From: Erythroxylum novogranatense
Taxonomy: Eukaryota > Streptophyta > Magnoliopsida > Malpighiales > Erythroxylaceae
NCBI GenBank assembly: GCA_029891385.1
Contig: CM057230.1
Location: forward strand, 17,683,372 to 17,747,371
Direction of reading: 5' to 3'
Length of the DNA stretch: 64,000 bases
Each line of letters begins with the position of its first letter. Within the stretch, counting starts at the first letter, position 1. Position numbers and translations under genes: made by a program. A model generated the notes under the pieces. That model ran no database searches, was not told where the DNA came from, and saw only the letters and a list, made by a program, of their open reading frames with translations. Shown here one piece after another: positions 24,142 to 34,792 of the stretch.

Positions 24142-25544
24142 ATGCTATCACTGCACCATATCTACGCACCTTGCTTGCTTGTTCTTAAATAAAGATGCTT
24201 GTTCTTCGACTCATCCTTAATGTGAAACCTAATTTGATTAGATCTTTAAATAAATGTCGATTTCTTGTGGCCCAGATGCAGGCAGCATTAGTTACAATAC
24301 TTTGACAGGCATCGTTAGGGAGGTTACTCAGCTGCTTGCACTATGTTTGAGGTATTCTAATTTGATGGGGTTAGTTTAAGCTTAGGGCCCTTTCATTCCA
24401 AGAAAAATCACTTGCTATAAAAATATTAAATATCGAACTCCCAAAGAATGGCGGTGTTTGTTGTATTAATGTATTCAAAAGCAACTGTTTCTTTTGTCTA
24501 CTATCGACGAGCTTCGTCTTCAAAATCAAGAAGCTGAGTATTTGAACCAGGTGAAATAATTGACATTGGGGGACCTCAAACTGTGGAATCTAAAGTAATG
24601 GATTGTCCCATACATTGAACTGCTAATTCCAGGCCGCCCTCTCTCTCTGCATTTGGATGTAGAAGGTCGGCATGACTCTTATGGATATGAGATTCAAATT
24701 CACTTCTCTTCACATAAGCAATAATTCATTTATTAATCAAACGCAAGCGTCGAAGGGTACAATATTCTAAACTCCGCAACTCAATAATAATTTACCTAGC
24801 GTAATATGGCCTACACTCCCTAGAGTTTATACAGAGGCATTACGGAGCTGACATGAAGACTCTTTGAGATGTTCACGAATTTAAGTTCTATAATCAAGAT
24901 GCTGGGCATGGTGTCATAGGAAATTGTGGAATAGCTCTGTATGCTGATGATGATAATTATGGAAGTGTCAGCCAATATGAATATGAACTTCAAAAATTAA
25001 GATGTTGATGAAGATATAAACTCGGAGGATGAAGAAGATATGAATTCAGAATATGGAAGTTATGAACTCGGTAGATGGTCACGAAGACATGAACTTGGAA
25101 GATGACGAGGATGAACTCTGTGAAACTGCTTCGAGCAAATAGCAATGATTGATATTCTGTCAGGAGGTGAGCAGCCATATCCTTAACGATTCAAACTGCT
25201 AAAGTCTACATTTCTTTTTCTTAAATTCTAACAGAGCACCAATTCCAGTTTACCCGTTTGACTGTTGCTACTTCTTTTGCAAATCACATGACTTGGGCAC
25301 TCCTTGATTTCATTTTCCTACATTACCTGTATCTGCTTAGATTTGTTGAAGACTTGAAGTATATGCTATTCATAGGTACAAACTCTGTTGCGTAGAAGTT
25401 TTTGTGCAGAAATATCAATCTGCCATCCGTCTTTGATTTGTGGGTCTCAGTTGAAAGCTTGAAAATGGATATATCTCTGTAAACGTAACACAGACAAACA
25501 ACGATACTGATAAGGTACCTCTGTAAAGGCCAATAGGAGTTACG
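24142..25544. other. Spacer between DUF6817 gene and its pseudogene
   Basis: This contains the 3' UTR of the DUF6817 gene and then mostly unrecognised sequence. At about 25,040-25,140 a short plus-strand frame encodes an acidic, Met/Asp/Glu-rich stretch (EDMNLEDDEDELCE) ending at a stop. It looks like the worn end of a coding region but matches nothing I recognise. Confidence 0.4.
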
Positions 25545-26523
25545 GAGGGTCACGTGCTGGCATAAACATGGAAGCTTTCTCGACCACCTTGTCAATGCCT
25601 ATCATATCCTCATTATTTGGAAAGCCACAGATTGTTTCTGTCTTTGTGGCCACTTCCATTCTGCTTATTTCAATTCATATGTTAATCTCGCCATCTTTGA
25701 TCCTAACATTGGCTGTTACAATGTTGGTGAGGCTGCAGAGAGGCTAATTCATTACTTTTGCATTGCACCCCGCCAGCCAATCATTCATGGCAATCTCTTA
25801 TTCAAGTACTCGGATACTGAGCTTGTTGAACACCTTAAGCTTTCTGAGATACCATTGTGAAACGCTAAGGGCCGGGGAGGAGACATGGAGGAAGAAACTG
25901 AAATCCTCTTGCCTGCCAATGGCATCACTGTGAAGCATATTAATACAGGAGAGGATGTCCTGCTAACAAGAAGAATGGTTTCTCTTTTTCTCTTGATGAC
26001 CATGGCAGATTTCAGTGATCAACTCTTTGGTTTCCAAGATGTGTTGTTTGACAATTGACAGTTGACTTTTGAGTTCTCAAGTAACAATTTTGCTGCTTTA
26101 TGGCCTGGGGATGGGAAACCAGGGCTGTGGATGAACTTGGTGTCGAGGATGGGTGCTGTTTATACATTTATAGAGAGAGAGAAGAAGATATTTTTTGTGG
26201 AAGAGAGGAACAGAGGTGGTGGTAGTGGGATGAATAAGGAAAGAGAAGAGGATTTAGAGCTTGTAGTGCCAGCAGTGTTGCTGTGTTGGAGAACTCACGA
26301 GGGTTGTTGATGATGGAGAGGATAGGCTTGCAAGGGGGTTATACTGGAAAGCTGTTGTGAGTTGGAGAAGGTCGAGGGATGAGGGGTGAGGCTGATATTG
26401 GAGTGGGGAGTCATTCGGATAAGTGGATGTCCTGGACAAGTTGGATTGCTTGGGCTGGCGTACTGTTGCCAACGAGAAGTCAGGCTCAGACTTCTTGGGG
26501 TATCCTTAACTTGGGCCTACTGC
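25545..26523 (+). pseudogene. Decayed duplicate of the DUF6817/TPR gene
   Basis: The sequence aligns by eye with 22,995-24,135 of the intact gene in the same orientation, starting at the GTGCTGGCA...AAACATGGAAGC block and ending with GGGGTATCCTTAACTTGGGC. Differences include loss of the first ~55 codons, several small deletions (for example near 25,715 and 25,865), and in-frame stops such as the one near 25,858. About 130 bp is missing around 26,355-26,380, which removes the middle of the TPR-like region. It cannot make the full protein. The tandem, same-strand position suggests local duplication followed by decay. Confidence 0.9.
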
Positions 26524-26709
26524 AACATATCCTTAATGTCAACTAGTGGCAGTCCGGGCAACAATAGTAACAATACTGTAACAGAGAATGTATGTGCATG
26601 CTAGAGGTAATCTGATTTAATTGAGAAAAGGTTAAATTTGAATTAATTAATAAAAAGGGCAAATTCCCAACTTTGCGAGAGTCGGACAAGAGTCATCAAT
26701 TGTACGTAA

Positions 26710-27235
26710 CAATGTTTTAAAAATCAGATCGGTGACTGAATCGAAGAATTAACTAATTCAAGGGTCAATAGCTCGATCAAAATTCATTCGTGATTGAACC
26801 AGTGACCAATAAATATATAAATTTTTAGTTTATATTATATATATATATATAAAGATAATTTTTAAGCCTACTATTTAATTATTTATCTAATTATAAACTT
26901 AACTTAAACCTTTAAACTTTAAAATATACATTTTTTTTAAGTTCACCAACACAACACAAAATAAGATAATAAAGCTGACCATATTTTATCAAAAAGATTT
27001 AAAAAAAATATCACTAATCATAATATTTATTCAAGTTAAAATCACCAAAATCAAGACATTTTAAATGAACCGGTCAATCTTTTCTTTCACTGGTTCAGTG
27101 ATTTTTACTAGTCCAACGGCTAAATAAATGGGTCAATCACTCACAAAAAATACAGACTAAACCGGATCGTTTCATATTCCGAATCACCGATGCTTTAATT
27201 CGACCTACTAGTTTGGTCTGATTTTCAAAACACTG
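26710..27235. mobile_element. hAT-type MITE (526 bp)
   Basis: The left end CAATGTTTTAAAAATCAGAT and the reverse complement of the right end, CAGTGTTTTGAAAATCAGAC, form a terminal inverted repeat with few mismatches. Adjacent 8-bp flanks GTACGTAA and CTACGTAG agree at six positions and are probably a decayed target duplication. The interior is AT-rich with GACCGG/CCGGT motifs near both ends and has no coding sequence. The TIR form CAGTGTTTTRAAAA is common to a widespread plant hAT MITE family. Confidence 0.8.
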
Positions 27236-27243
27236 CTACGTAG

Positions 27244-30200
27244 TCTTTCTTTTGCATTTCATAAAGAAGTTATCTTACTGGTTGCTATAAGTTTCGACCT
27301 TATTTGAATTAATTAATACATGACAAAAAAAAATTCAATAAAAAACCCTAATTTCATTCCTAGTTTTTAAAGATTGTTTAATTATAATTTGTAGGTACAT
27401 AAAGACATTTTGAAAAAGAAAAGTTGAGATTATTTTAACAATGCTACAAAGCTTTTATATGTTGAACTCATAATGAGATTGTTTTGTACCTATCTTAATT
27501 CTTAAACACTTAGTTCTCATTTAGTAATCACTAATAAAGGAATCAGAGCAAAAAAAAATGGAAATCAAAATGGGAATTAAATTACTGATTATACGTTTTA
27601 GTATGCAAGTATTAGGAATAAGACTATAGAAGTTAATAGTTATACCAGTATTTGGTATCAAATATTAATAATGATAATGAAATTTTTTACTTATGTTTAA
27701 TTAGTATGCGATTAATTTTGTAAATAATTAATTAAATATATTATATTATTATTAATTAGTTAATAATTTATATTTAATAAATAATTAATTAAAGATATTT
27801 TAATTATTAAATAAAATATTAATTTTAAAGAATTGTGTATAAATTTTAATAAAATAAAATTAAAACCATAATAAACTTATTTTATGATATAAATTTATTA
27901 AAATAAAATAAATTAATGTGCAATATTGATAAAAATATGAACATGTTTGTATACAATAATAATGGAGAAAATAAAAGACAAATTTATGACAAAAGAAAAT
28001 AAAGAAATTAAAAAAGTTTAAAACAAAAAATCTGACCTAGATAGATATGTTGATTACCAACAAGAGAGGAAACACAAATAAAGAGTTTCAATTCAGACAG
28101 AAGACAAGAAAAGGTTATGTTAAATAAATAACTCATATTTAATTATTATATAATTTATTTTACACGTAATTAATTAAAATATTTATATTTTATAAATGAT
28201 TTTAAAAATTCAATGATTTTATAAAATTATTAATTTTAATAATTACCAAACAAAATAAAATAATTATGATAATAACTGGATAATATTTTAATTATAACTT
28301 AATAATATTTATTAGTTACTAAACAAGAACTTAAGTCCTTTGTTCAATCTTTGGAAAATCATATTTAAACAATGATCAAAATCAATAATAGTGATTGGTT
28401 GGTTGCGGTTAGGCCATTTTGAGTATAGGAGTAGGACCCTCCTCTCTTAGTTGTACTTAGACAATTATATGACAAGGTGTAGGTGTAGGGGGGTCCTCAG
28501 AAATTTTAGGGCAATAATAACCCAAAGTGTCCTTCAGCATTTTAATTTGTAGGGACTCGGACACCAATTTAAGATTAACCAAAGTCTCAATCATATTCCG
28601 CAATCATAGGCATAGCAACCTAATTCTATCCATTTCTATACATATGTCTAACAAACAAGCAACACATTGGTTGGAAGTTGGTTTCAGAAATCATCTGCTT
28701 TTTACTTTTTTTAATTTCTATTTTTATGTGTTTGAATCTTTCTTTACGTGCAACACGGAACAACATTTGGCTGAATAAACAAAGATCTAATAATACACAG
28801 TCTTATTCTTAATTAGCAAGAGCAAATTTATAATTTTTTAGAAAAATATGATAAACGAAGTGAATTTTTTGCAACACGGCTAACTTCAAACTACTTTATA
28901 TATGTAAATTTTTATAATTTTATCCTAATTAACATAATGTTTAGTATCGTTATATGTACTAATATCAAAGTGATTTGAAAAATCAAGTCTTAATTATTTT
29001 CTTAGTTTTGATGATTTTTTTAAATATGAAATAACATATTTTTAAATAAATTATTCAAAAATTATAAATTCAAGTCAACTAATAATTTAAGTAATTAGTG
29101 TAAATTATTATTTTAAATATTCCCAATATCACTTTTTGTGTGGTCACTCTTTCTTTTTTGTTTTTGGTTGCTCTTATCTATTATTCTTCTACTTTTTCTT
29201 TAGCCAATTGCTTCGCATGCACTGAATTATCATTTATTCTTAACTTTAAGGTTTTGGTAGGGTTTATGGTCACATACTCACATTGTGATTTCCTTTTCAC
29301 ATTAAAGATTTATAAATTATTACGCATATTTGATATTTTTATTTTATTTTAAAGGATAAAATTCAAATATCAATTTTCTTATTTAAGAATTTAAAAAGAA
29401 AAGGAGGAGATTGGAGAGTGGGGATTTCTTGTTCACTGCTTTAAGGAGAGGTGTTACTTTTGGAAGAGACAACCCACGAGGAAGACAGACTTCAGTTCAG
29501 TCTTGACTATTCAGTCCAGCTCATGCTCATCTTCATCCTTAACACATCAGTTAAAGTCTTCATGTTTGATGCTTCCCTTCCCCTTCTTCCATTGTGAAAT
29601 TGTGTACTTTTTGACTCATTAGGCCCTACAAAATCAAAAACTCTTCACCATTCCTTAATTAAGCTTGTGATTAACTAGTCATTTTTAAAGGGCCCCAATC
29701 CACTTTCTTATTATTAAAAACAATCATCTCACTTAATATTCGTAATTATTATCTTTTAAAAATTATCAATAATTCTTTATTTTATACACCCGTCTTCTCC
29801 AATCATCAACTAAAATTGTTTTCAACACGATGTCTTTTAAAATTTTACAATTAAGGTTCCGTCTATAATATAAAGTTAAAATTATGTACAAATGGAAATC
29901 ACTAGGGGTTGTTACCCCTATAGAATGATGATGACATTTGTTTGAAATTTTACTTTTACTACAGCCTACAGTTAATTTCTACCATTGGCACATAACGGTC
30001 ACGAGGCTAACATGAAGACTTTTAAGGTTTAAAAAAAAAGGATAACTGAGTAGAAATCAAATTAATTGGACCACCTGACTTAGTGCCCTTTCTAATTTTG
30101 AAGATTAGGGAAAACAAATGGCTGAATCCATCTTGGGAATTTATATGGTGTTGGTTAAGAGTAAGACACAAATATCAAAATTCAATATGAACCATTCCTT

Positions 30201-30361
30201 TTTCAATGCTCATCGATCTTACTTTTGTCAAGAAATTAGTCACTTTTGTCGACATCAACTCGTGGCTAAATAGTTTCATCGCATGCCAAACTAAACGGTC
30301 AATTTGTATTCTTGAGATAAAATTTAGCCTAAAATTTAACCGGGATAATTTCCAATAAGTT
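27244..30361. other. AT-rich intergenic region without recognised gene
   Basis: Open frames at 28,527-28,778 and 29,140-29,352 are hydrophobic or low-complexity and have no domain. Long AT tracts (TAATTAATTA, AATAAAATTA) dominate 27,640-28,330. No RNA gene or further element with clear ends was found. Confidence 0.5.
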
Positions 30362-30371
30362 AAATTTCTTA

Positions 30372-30616
30372 TTTTTTTTTAATTCTAAGAAATCTTGTAG
30401 GCGGGTTAAATAGACACCTTCTACGAGGCTAACTGACGCTCCACCTCACATGAGATAGAAGAGAGCAGCCTCATTATTGGTGACTCAACTAATTCTCCAT
30501 CTAGTGCACAACATCTACCGCTTTTATTCTTATAAGAGAGGCTAGCATAGAATCGAACCTAGGACCTAATTAAAATCAACCCCACTTTCAACCATCAAGC
30601 CACACTCTTTAAGAGC
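30372..30616 (-). mobile_element. tRNA-derived SINE
   Basis: Read on the minus strand, the 5' part contains an A-box-like TGGCTTGATGG followed about 30 bases later by a B-box-like GGTTCGATTCT, the internal Pol III promoter of tRNA-type SINEs. The 3' end (minus) is an A tract, seen as nine T's at 30,372-30,380 on the plus strand. Flanks AAATTTCTTA (30,362-30,371) and AAATATCTTA (30,617-30,626) match at 9 of 10 positions as a target duplication. Length 245 bp fits plant SINEs. The family was not identified. Confidence 0.8.
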
Positions 30617-31033
30617 AAATATCTTAAATATGCAAATAATGACTTCGTTGTTTACTATAACATCCACTTTTTGATTAATTAAAAAATTAATTACATAACA
30701 TTGGAGTTACTTTTATTTAAAAATATAAAATAATATTGATATGACATTTAACTAATAATAGTTTAACTCCGTCAAATTTTATGTTCATTTAAGATTTATC
30801 CTTATTGTTTTGAAAGCATTAATGTTTAATTTGAACACTTCATAACGTTAAGATTCAAGTTATATTATCTTGCAAATGTTGTAATACAAAATATACTTTC
30901 GACCTAAAATTTATAAATTTTGGTAAGAATTCATATTTGAAATTGTATGAATAGATTATTAATTGTACACAATAATTAACAAATTATACTTTTAATAAAT
31001 TATTAAATTTATTTATAAATTTAACGTATTTCT

Positions 31034-31174
31034 TATCCCAAAAGGTGGAATCAGCCACCCCAATTTGCCTTAACCCTGGACATCGGAGTTGTGAGTGATA
31101 AATCACTGGTTTATTTCATCAACCGCTTAGCGAGAGCAGAACTCCGTTGCCTAGAATTGAATTGGTCTTATCTC
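31034..31174. mobile_element. 141-bp retroposon-like insertion with 16-bp target duplication
   Basis: The 16-mer AATTTAACGTATTTCT occurs exactly at 31,018-31,033 and again at 31,175-31,190, and the 141 bp between them share nothing with the flanks. A perfect 16-bp duplication of this kind is what target-primed reverse transcription leaves. The insert has no poly(A) tail, no LTR, and no convincing A/B boxes on either strand. It contains short dyads (GGTGGAATCAGCCACC; AGTGATAAATCACT). It could be a truncated SINE or the 3' end of a LINE. Confidence 0.65.
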
Positions 31175-31190
31175 AATTTAACGTATTTCT

Positions 31191-32294
31191 GATTTATAAT
31201 TATGAAAGCTTTTAAATTATTTAAGTACTAATTAGACCACTCCTGATAGCTATTGATTCTGATGTAACATGAACGCATAGGTTGAAACTAAGGAGTACAA
31301 GTCCTCGGATTTTGGTGAGAGTCATGCCTTGCGAACTTTGACGATGAACATTGTTTTATCGAATTATGTTGGTTAGTTGAGCATTACTTACGTTTTCGTT
31401 TAGTGGATTACAAGTGTTAAGAAGAAGTTGATTTAACTTTTTATAACAAAAGTGGAACAACCACCAACTTTGGATGTCGTATTGTCAATTGCTCTATGCT
31501 TAAGCAGAGAATAATGGACTGATCAGTAGTTCTTAAGCTTTGTTTTCTCTTCTAATTTTACTATTTTTTTTCCCTGACGACACTTAGAATCCGAATCAAT
31601 GGTGACAGAAAATGCTATTCTGTTTAGAATTTGAGAAAATCTTCACAACATAAAAAATATATTTTGCATTATATGTGAATCTATCAAAACAATCTTTCTA
31701 TTAGATAGAGATAAAGTTGTATATTATTAAACTTTCTCGTAATCTACATTTTAACGGGACTCTCATAGAGTATTGTTGTTGTAATTACTTTTAATTACTG
31801 AGTCTCTTCAGTTATCATCTAATACAAGAGGTTAAAAATGTAAGCACTTATCCTGACATGTGAAGGTGAAAAGGCTATCTAGTTCGAGCTCTTCATGCTA
31901 AAAAATTTGCTTGTCTTCTACTGGCTTGTGACTGCAAAATTGGTAAAGCTTCCTCACCCGTGAATAAATGGCTCAGGACAGTCCAATCCAATCCCAGAAG
32001 TTATGATAATTAGAAAGGGGCAAGATCATGGGGATGGTGTAGTACAGCAAAACATAAGTCATCATTTGGCTTCAACTAAAAGATGAGTGTGAGTGTGAGT
32101 GTGAGGTTTTGAATCAAAGTGCGCTCCAACGTTCAAAATTTGCAGGTTAGAATTCTCGTGATCCATCAAACGGTCATCAATTTCCATGTGAATCTCTTCA
32201 ATCTGAAATCAGAAACACCCCATCATAGAGACATCCCCAAAGAAAGAACATGTACCGCGTCCCCCCTGTTTTTCCAGAACTCTTTTGATTTTGC
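31191..32294. other. Upstream region of the LRR gene
   Basis: No gene was recognised. A GAGTGT repeat ((GAGTGT)n-like, about 32,083-32,103) lies near the 3' end. The open frame at 32,119-32,343 overlaps the putative TATA box and is unlikely to be coding. Confidence 0.4.
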
Positions 32295-32302
32295 TATAAA
32301 TA
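32295..32302 (+). promoter_or_regulatory. TATA box candidate for the LRR gene
   Basis: TATAAATA stands 280 bases before the first in-frame ATG of the LRR gene. The leader that would follow contains three GAATA/GAATAGAATAG units at 32,411-32,430 and a small upstream open reading frame. Confidence 0.5.
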
Positions 32303-32473
32303 AGAGAAACAAGGTTCGGTTTCTTACAGAGGAAAAAAGCTAACTACATTATAAGTTCGATCTCTTTCTCTGCCATCTTTCGTAATCATTATACCTTCCT
32401 TTATACGTGAAGGAATAGAATAGAATAGAATTAAACAGCCAGGCATAAGGTGTTCTTTTGTTACTTTTTAATC

Positions 32474-32527
32474 ATGCTACAAAATATTCATTTCTGTTGT
32501 CAGTTCCATACCTCTTCGTATTGTTAG
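32474..32527 (+). CDS. Upstream open reading frame in the LRR leader (17 aa)
   Basis: An ATG at 32,474 opens a 17-codon frame ending in TAG at 32,525-32,527, 47 bases before the main ATG at 32,575 and in a different frame. If transcription starts downstream of the TATA box at 32,295 it would be translated first and could lower or condition translation of the LRR protein. The peptide has no recognisable family; conservation is unknown. Confidence 0.35.
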   Translation: MLQNIHFCCQFHTSSYC

Positions 32528-32574
32528 AGCTTACTCAGTCCCAAGTCCCATCTGAACGAGACCCACTTCGCAAA

Positions 32575-34320
32575 ATGCAGTCTTTGAGGTGGGTTTTCAA
32601 GCTTTTTGTCGTCTATTCAATTCTTGATGTGTCGCTCTCCGCAATCTGCTCGGAAGCCGATAGGGAAGCTCTGCTTGGTTTCAAAGCCAGCATCAAGAAG
32701 GACACTACTGATAGTCTGTACACATGGGTTGGGAGAGATTGCTGTACTGGAGATTGGGAAGGAGTTGAGTGCAATCCAGGCACTGGGAGGGTTACTCAGT
32801 TGGTTTTGCAAGCAGATGTAAGAGACAGTAACTATTACATGATTGGCATGTTGTCACCTTCTCTAGGCAGCTTGTCTTTCTTGGAGACACTGCAAATTAC
32901 TGGAATGCAGCATATTACAGGTCCAATTCCTGAAAGCTTCTCAAAGTTGGCCCATCTCAAGGCGTTGGTTTTGGAAGACAATTCTCTTCAAGGGAACATT
33001 CCTTCTGGTTTAGCAAATCTTTCCAATCTTGTTACCCTCTCTTTCACTGGCAACCATCTCACAGGGAACATCCCTCCAAGCCTTGGCAACCTTAGGAACC
33101 TTCGGCTTCTTGGCTTAGGCAAAAACTTCTTGACCGGTCCAATTCCAAACACTTTCAAGAATTTCCGCAGCTTGCAAACACTTGATCTTAGCTTCAATTC
33201 TTTAACTGGATTGATTCCTGACGTACTCCAGTTTTTTCCAAACCTTAACTTCCTTCAACTGTCCCATAATCGACTGTCGGGTGAAATACCGGGTTCCATG
33301 TTTACGTTGGCTCAACTTCAAAATTTGCAGCTGGACAATAACCAACTGATAGGAAAACTTCCAAACCAAATCAGTGGCCTCAGGTCCCTTGCATATCTTT
33401 CTCTGGGTTCAAATAAACTTACAGGACCAATTCCCTTGTCACTTTCAACATTACCAAAGCTTTGGTACCTTGACTTATCCAGAAATAGGTTCACTCAACC
33501 CTTATCAGCTCTTCAAGGTAAAGCATTTCCATCTCTGATTTCCATAGACCTGTCGTACAACAATCTAACATTAGGGACAGTTCCGAATTGGATCAAAGAT
33601 GGTGCATTTTCAGAAGTTAATCTAGCAGGATCCGGACTTCGCGGAACACTTCCCAAATTTGCAAGACCTGACTCTTTGGATACTATAGATCTCTCGGACA
33701 ACCTTCTTACAGGAGGCATTTCTGGTTTTTTCGATAAGATGTCCAACTTAAAAAAGGTGAAGCTCTCCAACAACCAATTGAAGTTCGATCTTCAAGAGAT
33801 CAAATTGCCAGATGGGATTACTGTTCTTCATCTCCAGAAAAATCAGATCACTGGACTTCTCTCCAGGATTCTAAACAACAGGGGCAGCCAACTGGAGGAA
33901 TTAGATGCATCACAAAATCAAATTTCCGGTACAATTCCAGAGTTCACTGAAGGGTTTCGCCTAAACGTGCTCAATATTGGAAGCAACAAGATAACAGGGC
34001 ATATCCCCAACTCAATCTCAAACCTCAGAGACCTGCAGAGTTTTGATGTTTCAAGGAACCACCTAACAGGAAGCATCCCGGATACTCTGGGACTCTTGAC
34101 CAAACTGCAATGGATTGACTTGTCTGTCAACAGTCTCACAAGCAAAATCCCAACTAGCTTGTTGGGTATCAAAAACTTGAAGCATGCCAACTTCAGGGCC
34201 AACAGATTATGTGGAGAGATCCCACAAGGCAGACCTTACAACGTCTTTCCTGCAAGTGCTTATGCTCACAATCTTTGCTTATGTGGCAAACCTATGCCAC
34301 CTTGCAGAGCAAAGAATTAA
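32575..34320 (+). CDS. Secreted leucine-rich repeat protein (DRT100/PGIP-like, RLP without membrane anchor)
   Basis: Single exon, 581 aa from the first in-frame ATG; the open frame continues 39 codons upstream without an ATG. Residues 1-23 (MQSLRWVFKLFVVYSILDVS...) form a signal peptide. An LRRNT domain follows, with CSEADREALLGFKASI and the paired-cysteine DCCTGDWEGVEC motif. About 19 plant-type repeats of 23-25 residues (LxxLxxLxLxxNxLxGxIP) come next, including two irregular ones around the FTQPLSALQ and NNLTLGTVPNW stretches. The C-terminal cap has cysteines in NRLCGEIP and LCLCGKPMPPC, ending at AKN. There is no transmembrane segment and no kinase, so it should be apoplastic. From memory, Arabidopsis At5g23400 is a similar-length LRR protein lying next to an HMGB gene, as here. 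The ligand is unknown. An AATAAA lies at 34,541. Confidence 0.92.
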   Translation: MQSLRWVFKLFVVYSILDVSLSAICSEADREALLGFKASIKKDTTDSLYTWVGRDCCTGDWEGVECNPGTGRVTQLVLQADVRDSNYYMIGMLSPSLGSLSFLETLQITGMQHITGPIPESFSKLAHLKALVLEDNSLQGNIPSGLANLSNLVTLSFTGNHLTGNIPPSLGNLRNLRLLGLGKNFLTGPIPNTFKNFRSLQTLDLSFNSLTGLIPDVLQFFPNLNFLQLSHNRLSGEIPGSMFTLAQLQNLQLDNNQLIGKLPNQISGLRSLAYLSLGSNKLTGPIPLSLSTLPKLWYLDLSRNRFTQPLSALQGKAFPSLISIDLSYNNLTLGTVPNWIKDGAFSEVNLAGSGLRGTLPKFARPDSLDTIDLSDNLLTGGISGFFDKMSNLKKVKLSNNQLKFDLQEIKLPDGITVLHLQKNQITGLLSRILNNRGSQLEELDASQNQISGTIPEFTEGFRLNVLNIGSNKITGHIPNSISNLRDLQSFDVSRNHLTGSIPDTLGLLTKLQWIDLSVNSLTSKIPTSLLGIKNLKHANFRANRLCGEIPQGRPYNVFPASAYAHNLCLCGKPMPPCRAKN

Positions 34321-34792
34321 GGGAATATGAGCCAGCAACAAGCTGACTCAATCGCTCAAAATAGCTGATTCAACACCGCAATGTTTTCAATTATTTTCTT
34401 TTTCAATAGCTAGCAGCACATACTTCTCAGCCAAATCACAAAGATCATTGTCACTCAATAATACAAAAAATCAGTGTTGAAGAAGCAATGGACCTAGTCG
34501 GCTAGCATAATGTATAAAAAGTTAAAGCTGAAGAAATGAAAATAAATGTGAGTTAGATTGCTGCTAATGATTTTGAGCCTTGTAAAAGATTTAAAATTGG
34601 CGAGTACATTGATCAGGTAACAATTGTTTGGAAATAGAGACTACATAGCTCCAAGCATTTTCAAAGAGTTTACTTACAACCCACCTACTAAGGGGATTCC
34701 AAAACCAAGCTTTAAAACACTTCACTAACTAAAGATCCAAAATTTACAATGCTAGAACGCATTCGGTAATAATGACAGACATCAAAAGCATC
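34321..34792. other. Convergent 3' region between LRR and HMGB genes
   Basis: This holds the 3' UTRs of two genes that run towards each other, 472 bp apart. The LRR gene has an AATAAA at 34,541 on the plus strand. No other feature was seen. Confidence 0.5.

Noticed and set aside
24825..25180. Possible acidic protein gene between the DUF6817 copies
   Set aside because: Only a short run of acidic codons is open; no start, splice sites or family could be supported, so it is mentioned only in the spacer entry.
30530..30616. Possible tRNA gene (GGTTCGATTC motif on the minus strand)
   Set aside because: The A and B boxes are present but no tRNA cloverleaf can be formed, and the A tail and target duplication identify it as a SINE.
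32458..32574. Upstream extension of the LRR reading frame
   Set aside because: There is no ATG in this part; it would need a TTG start. The ATG at 32,575 gives a proper signal peptide.
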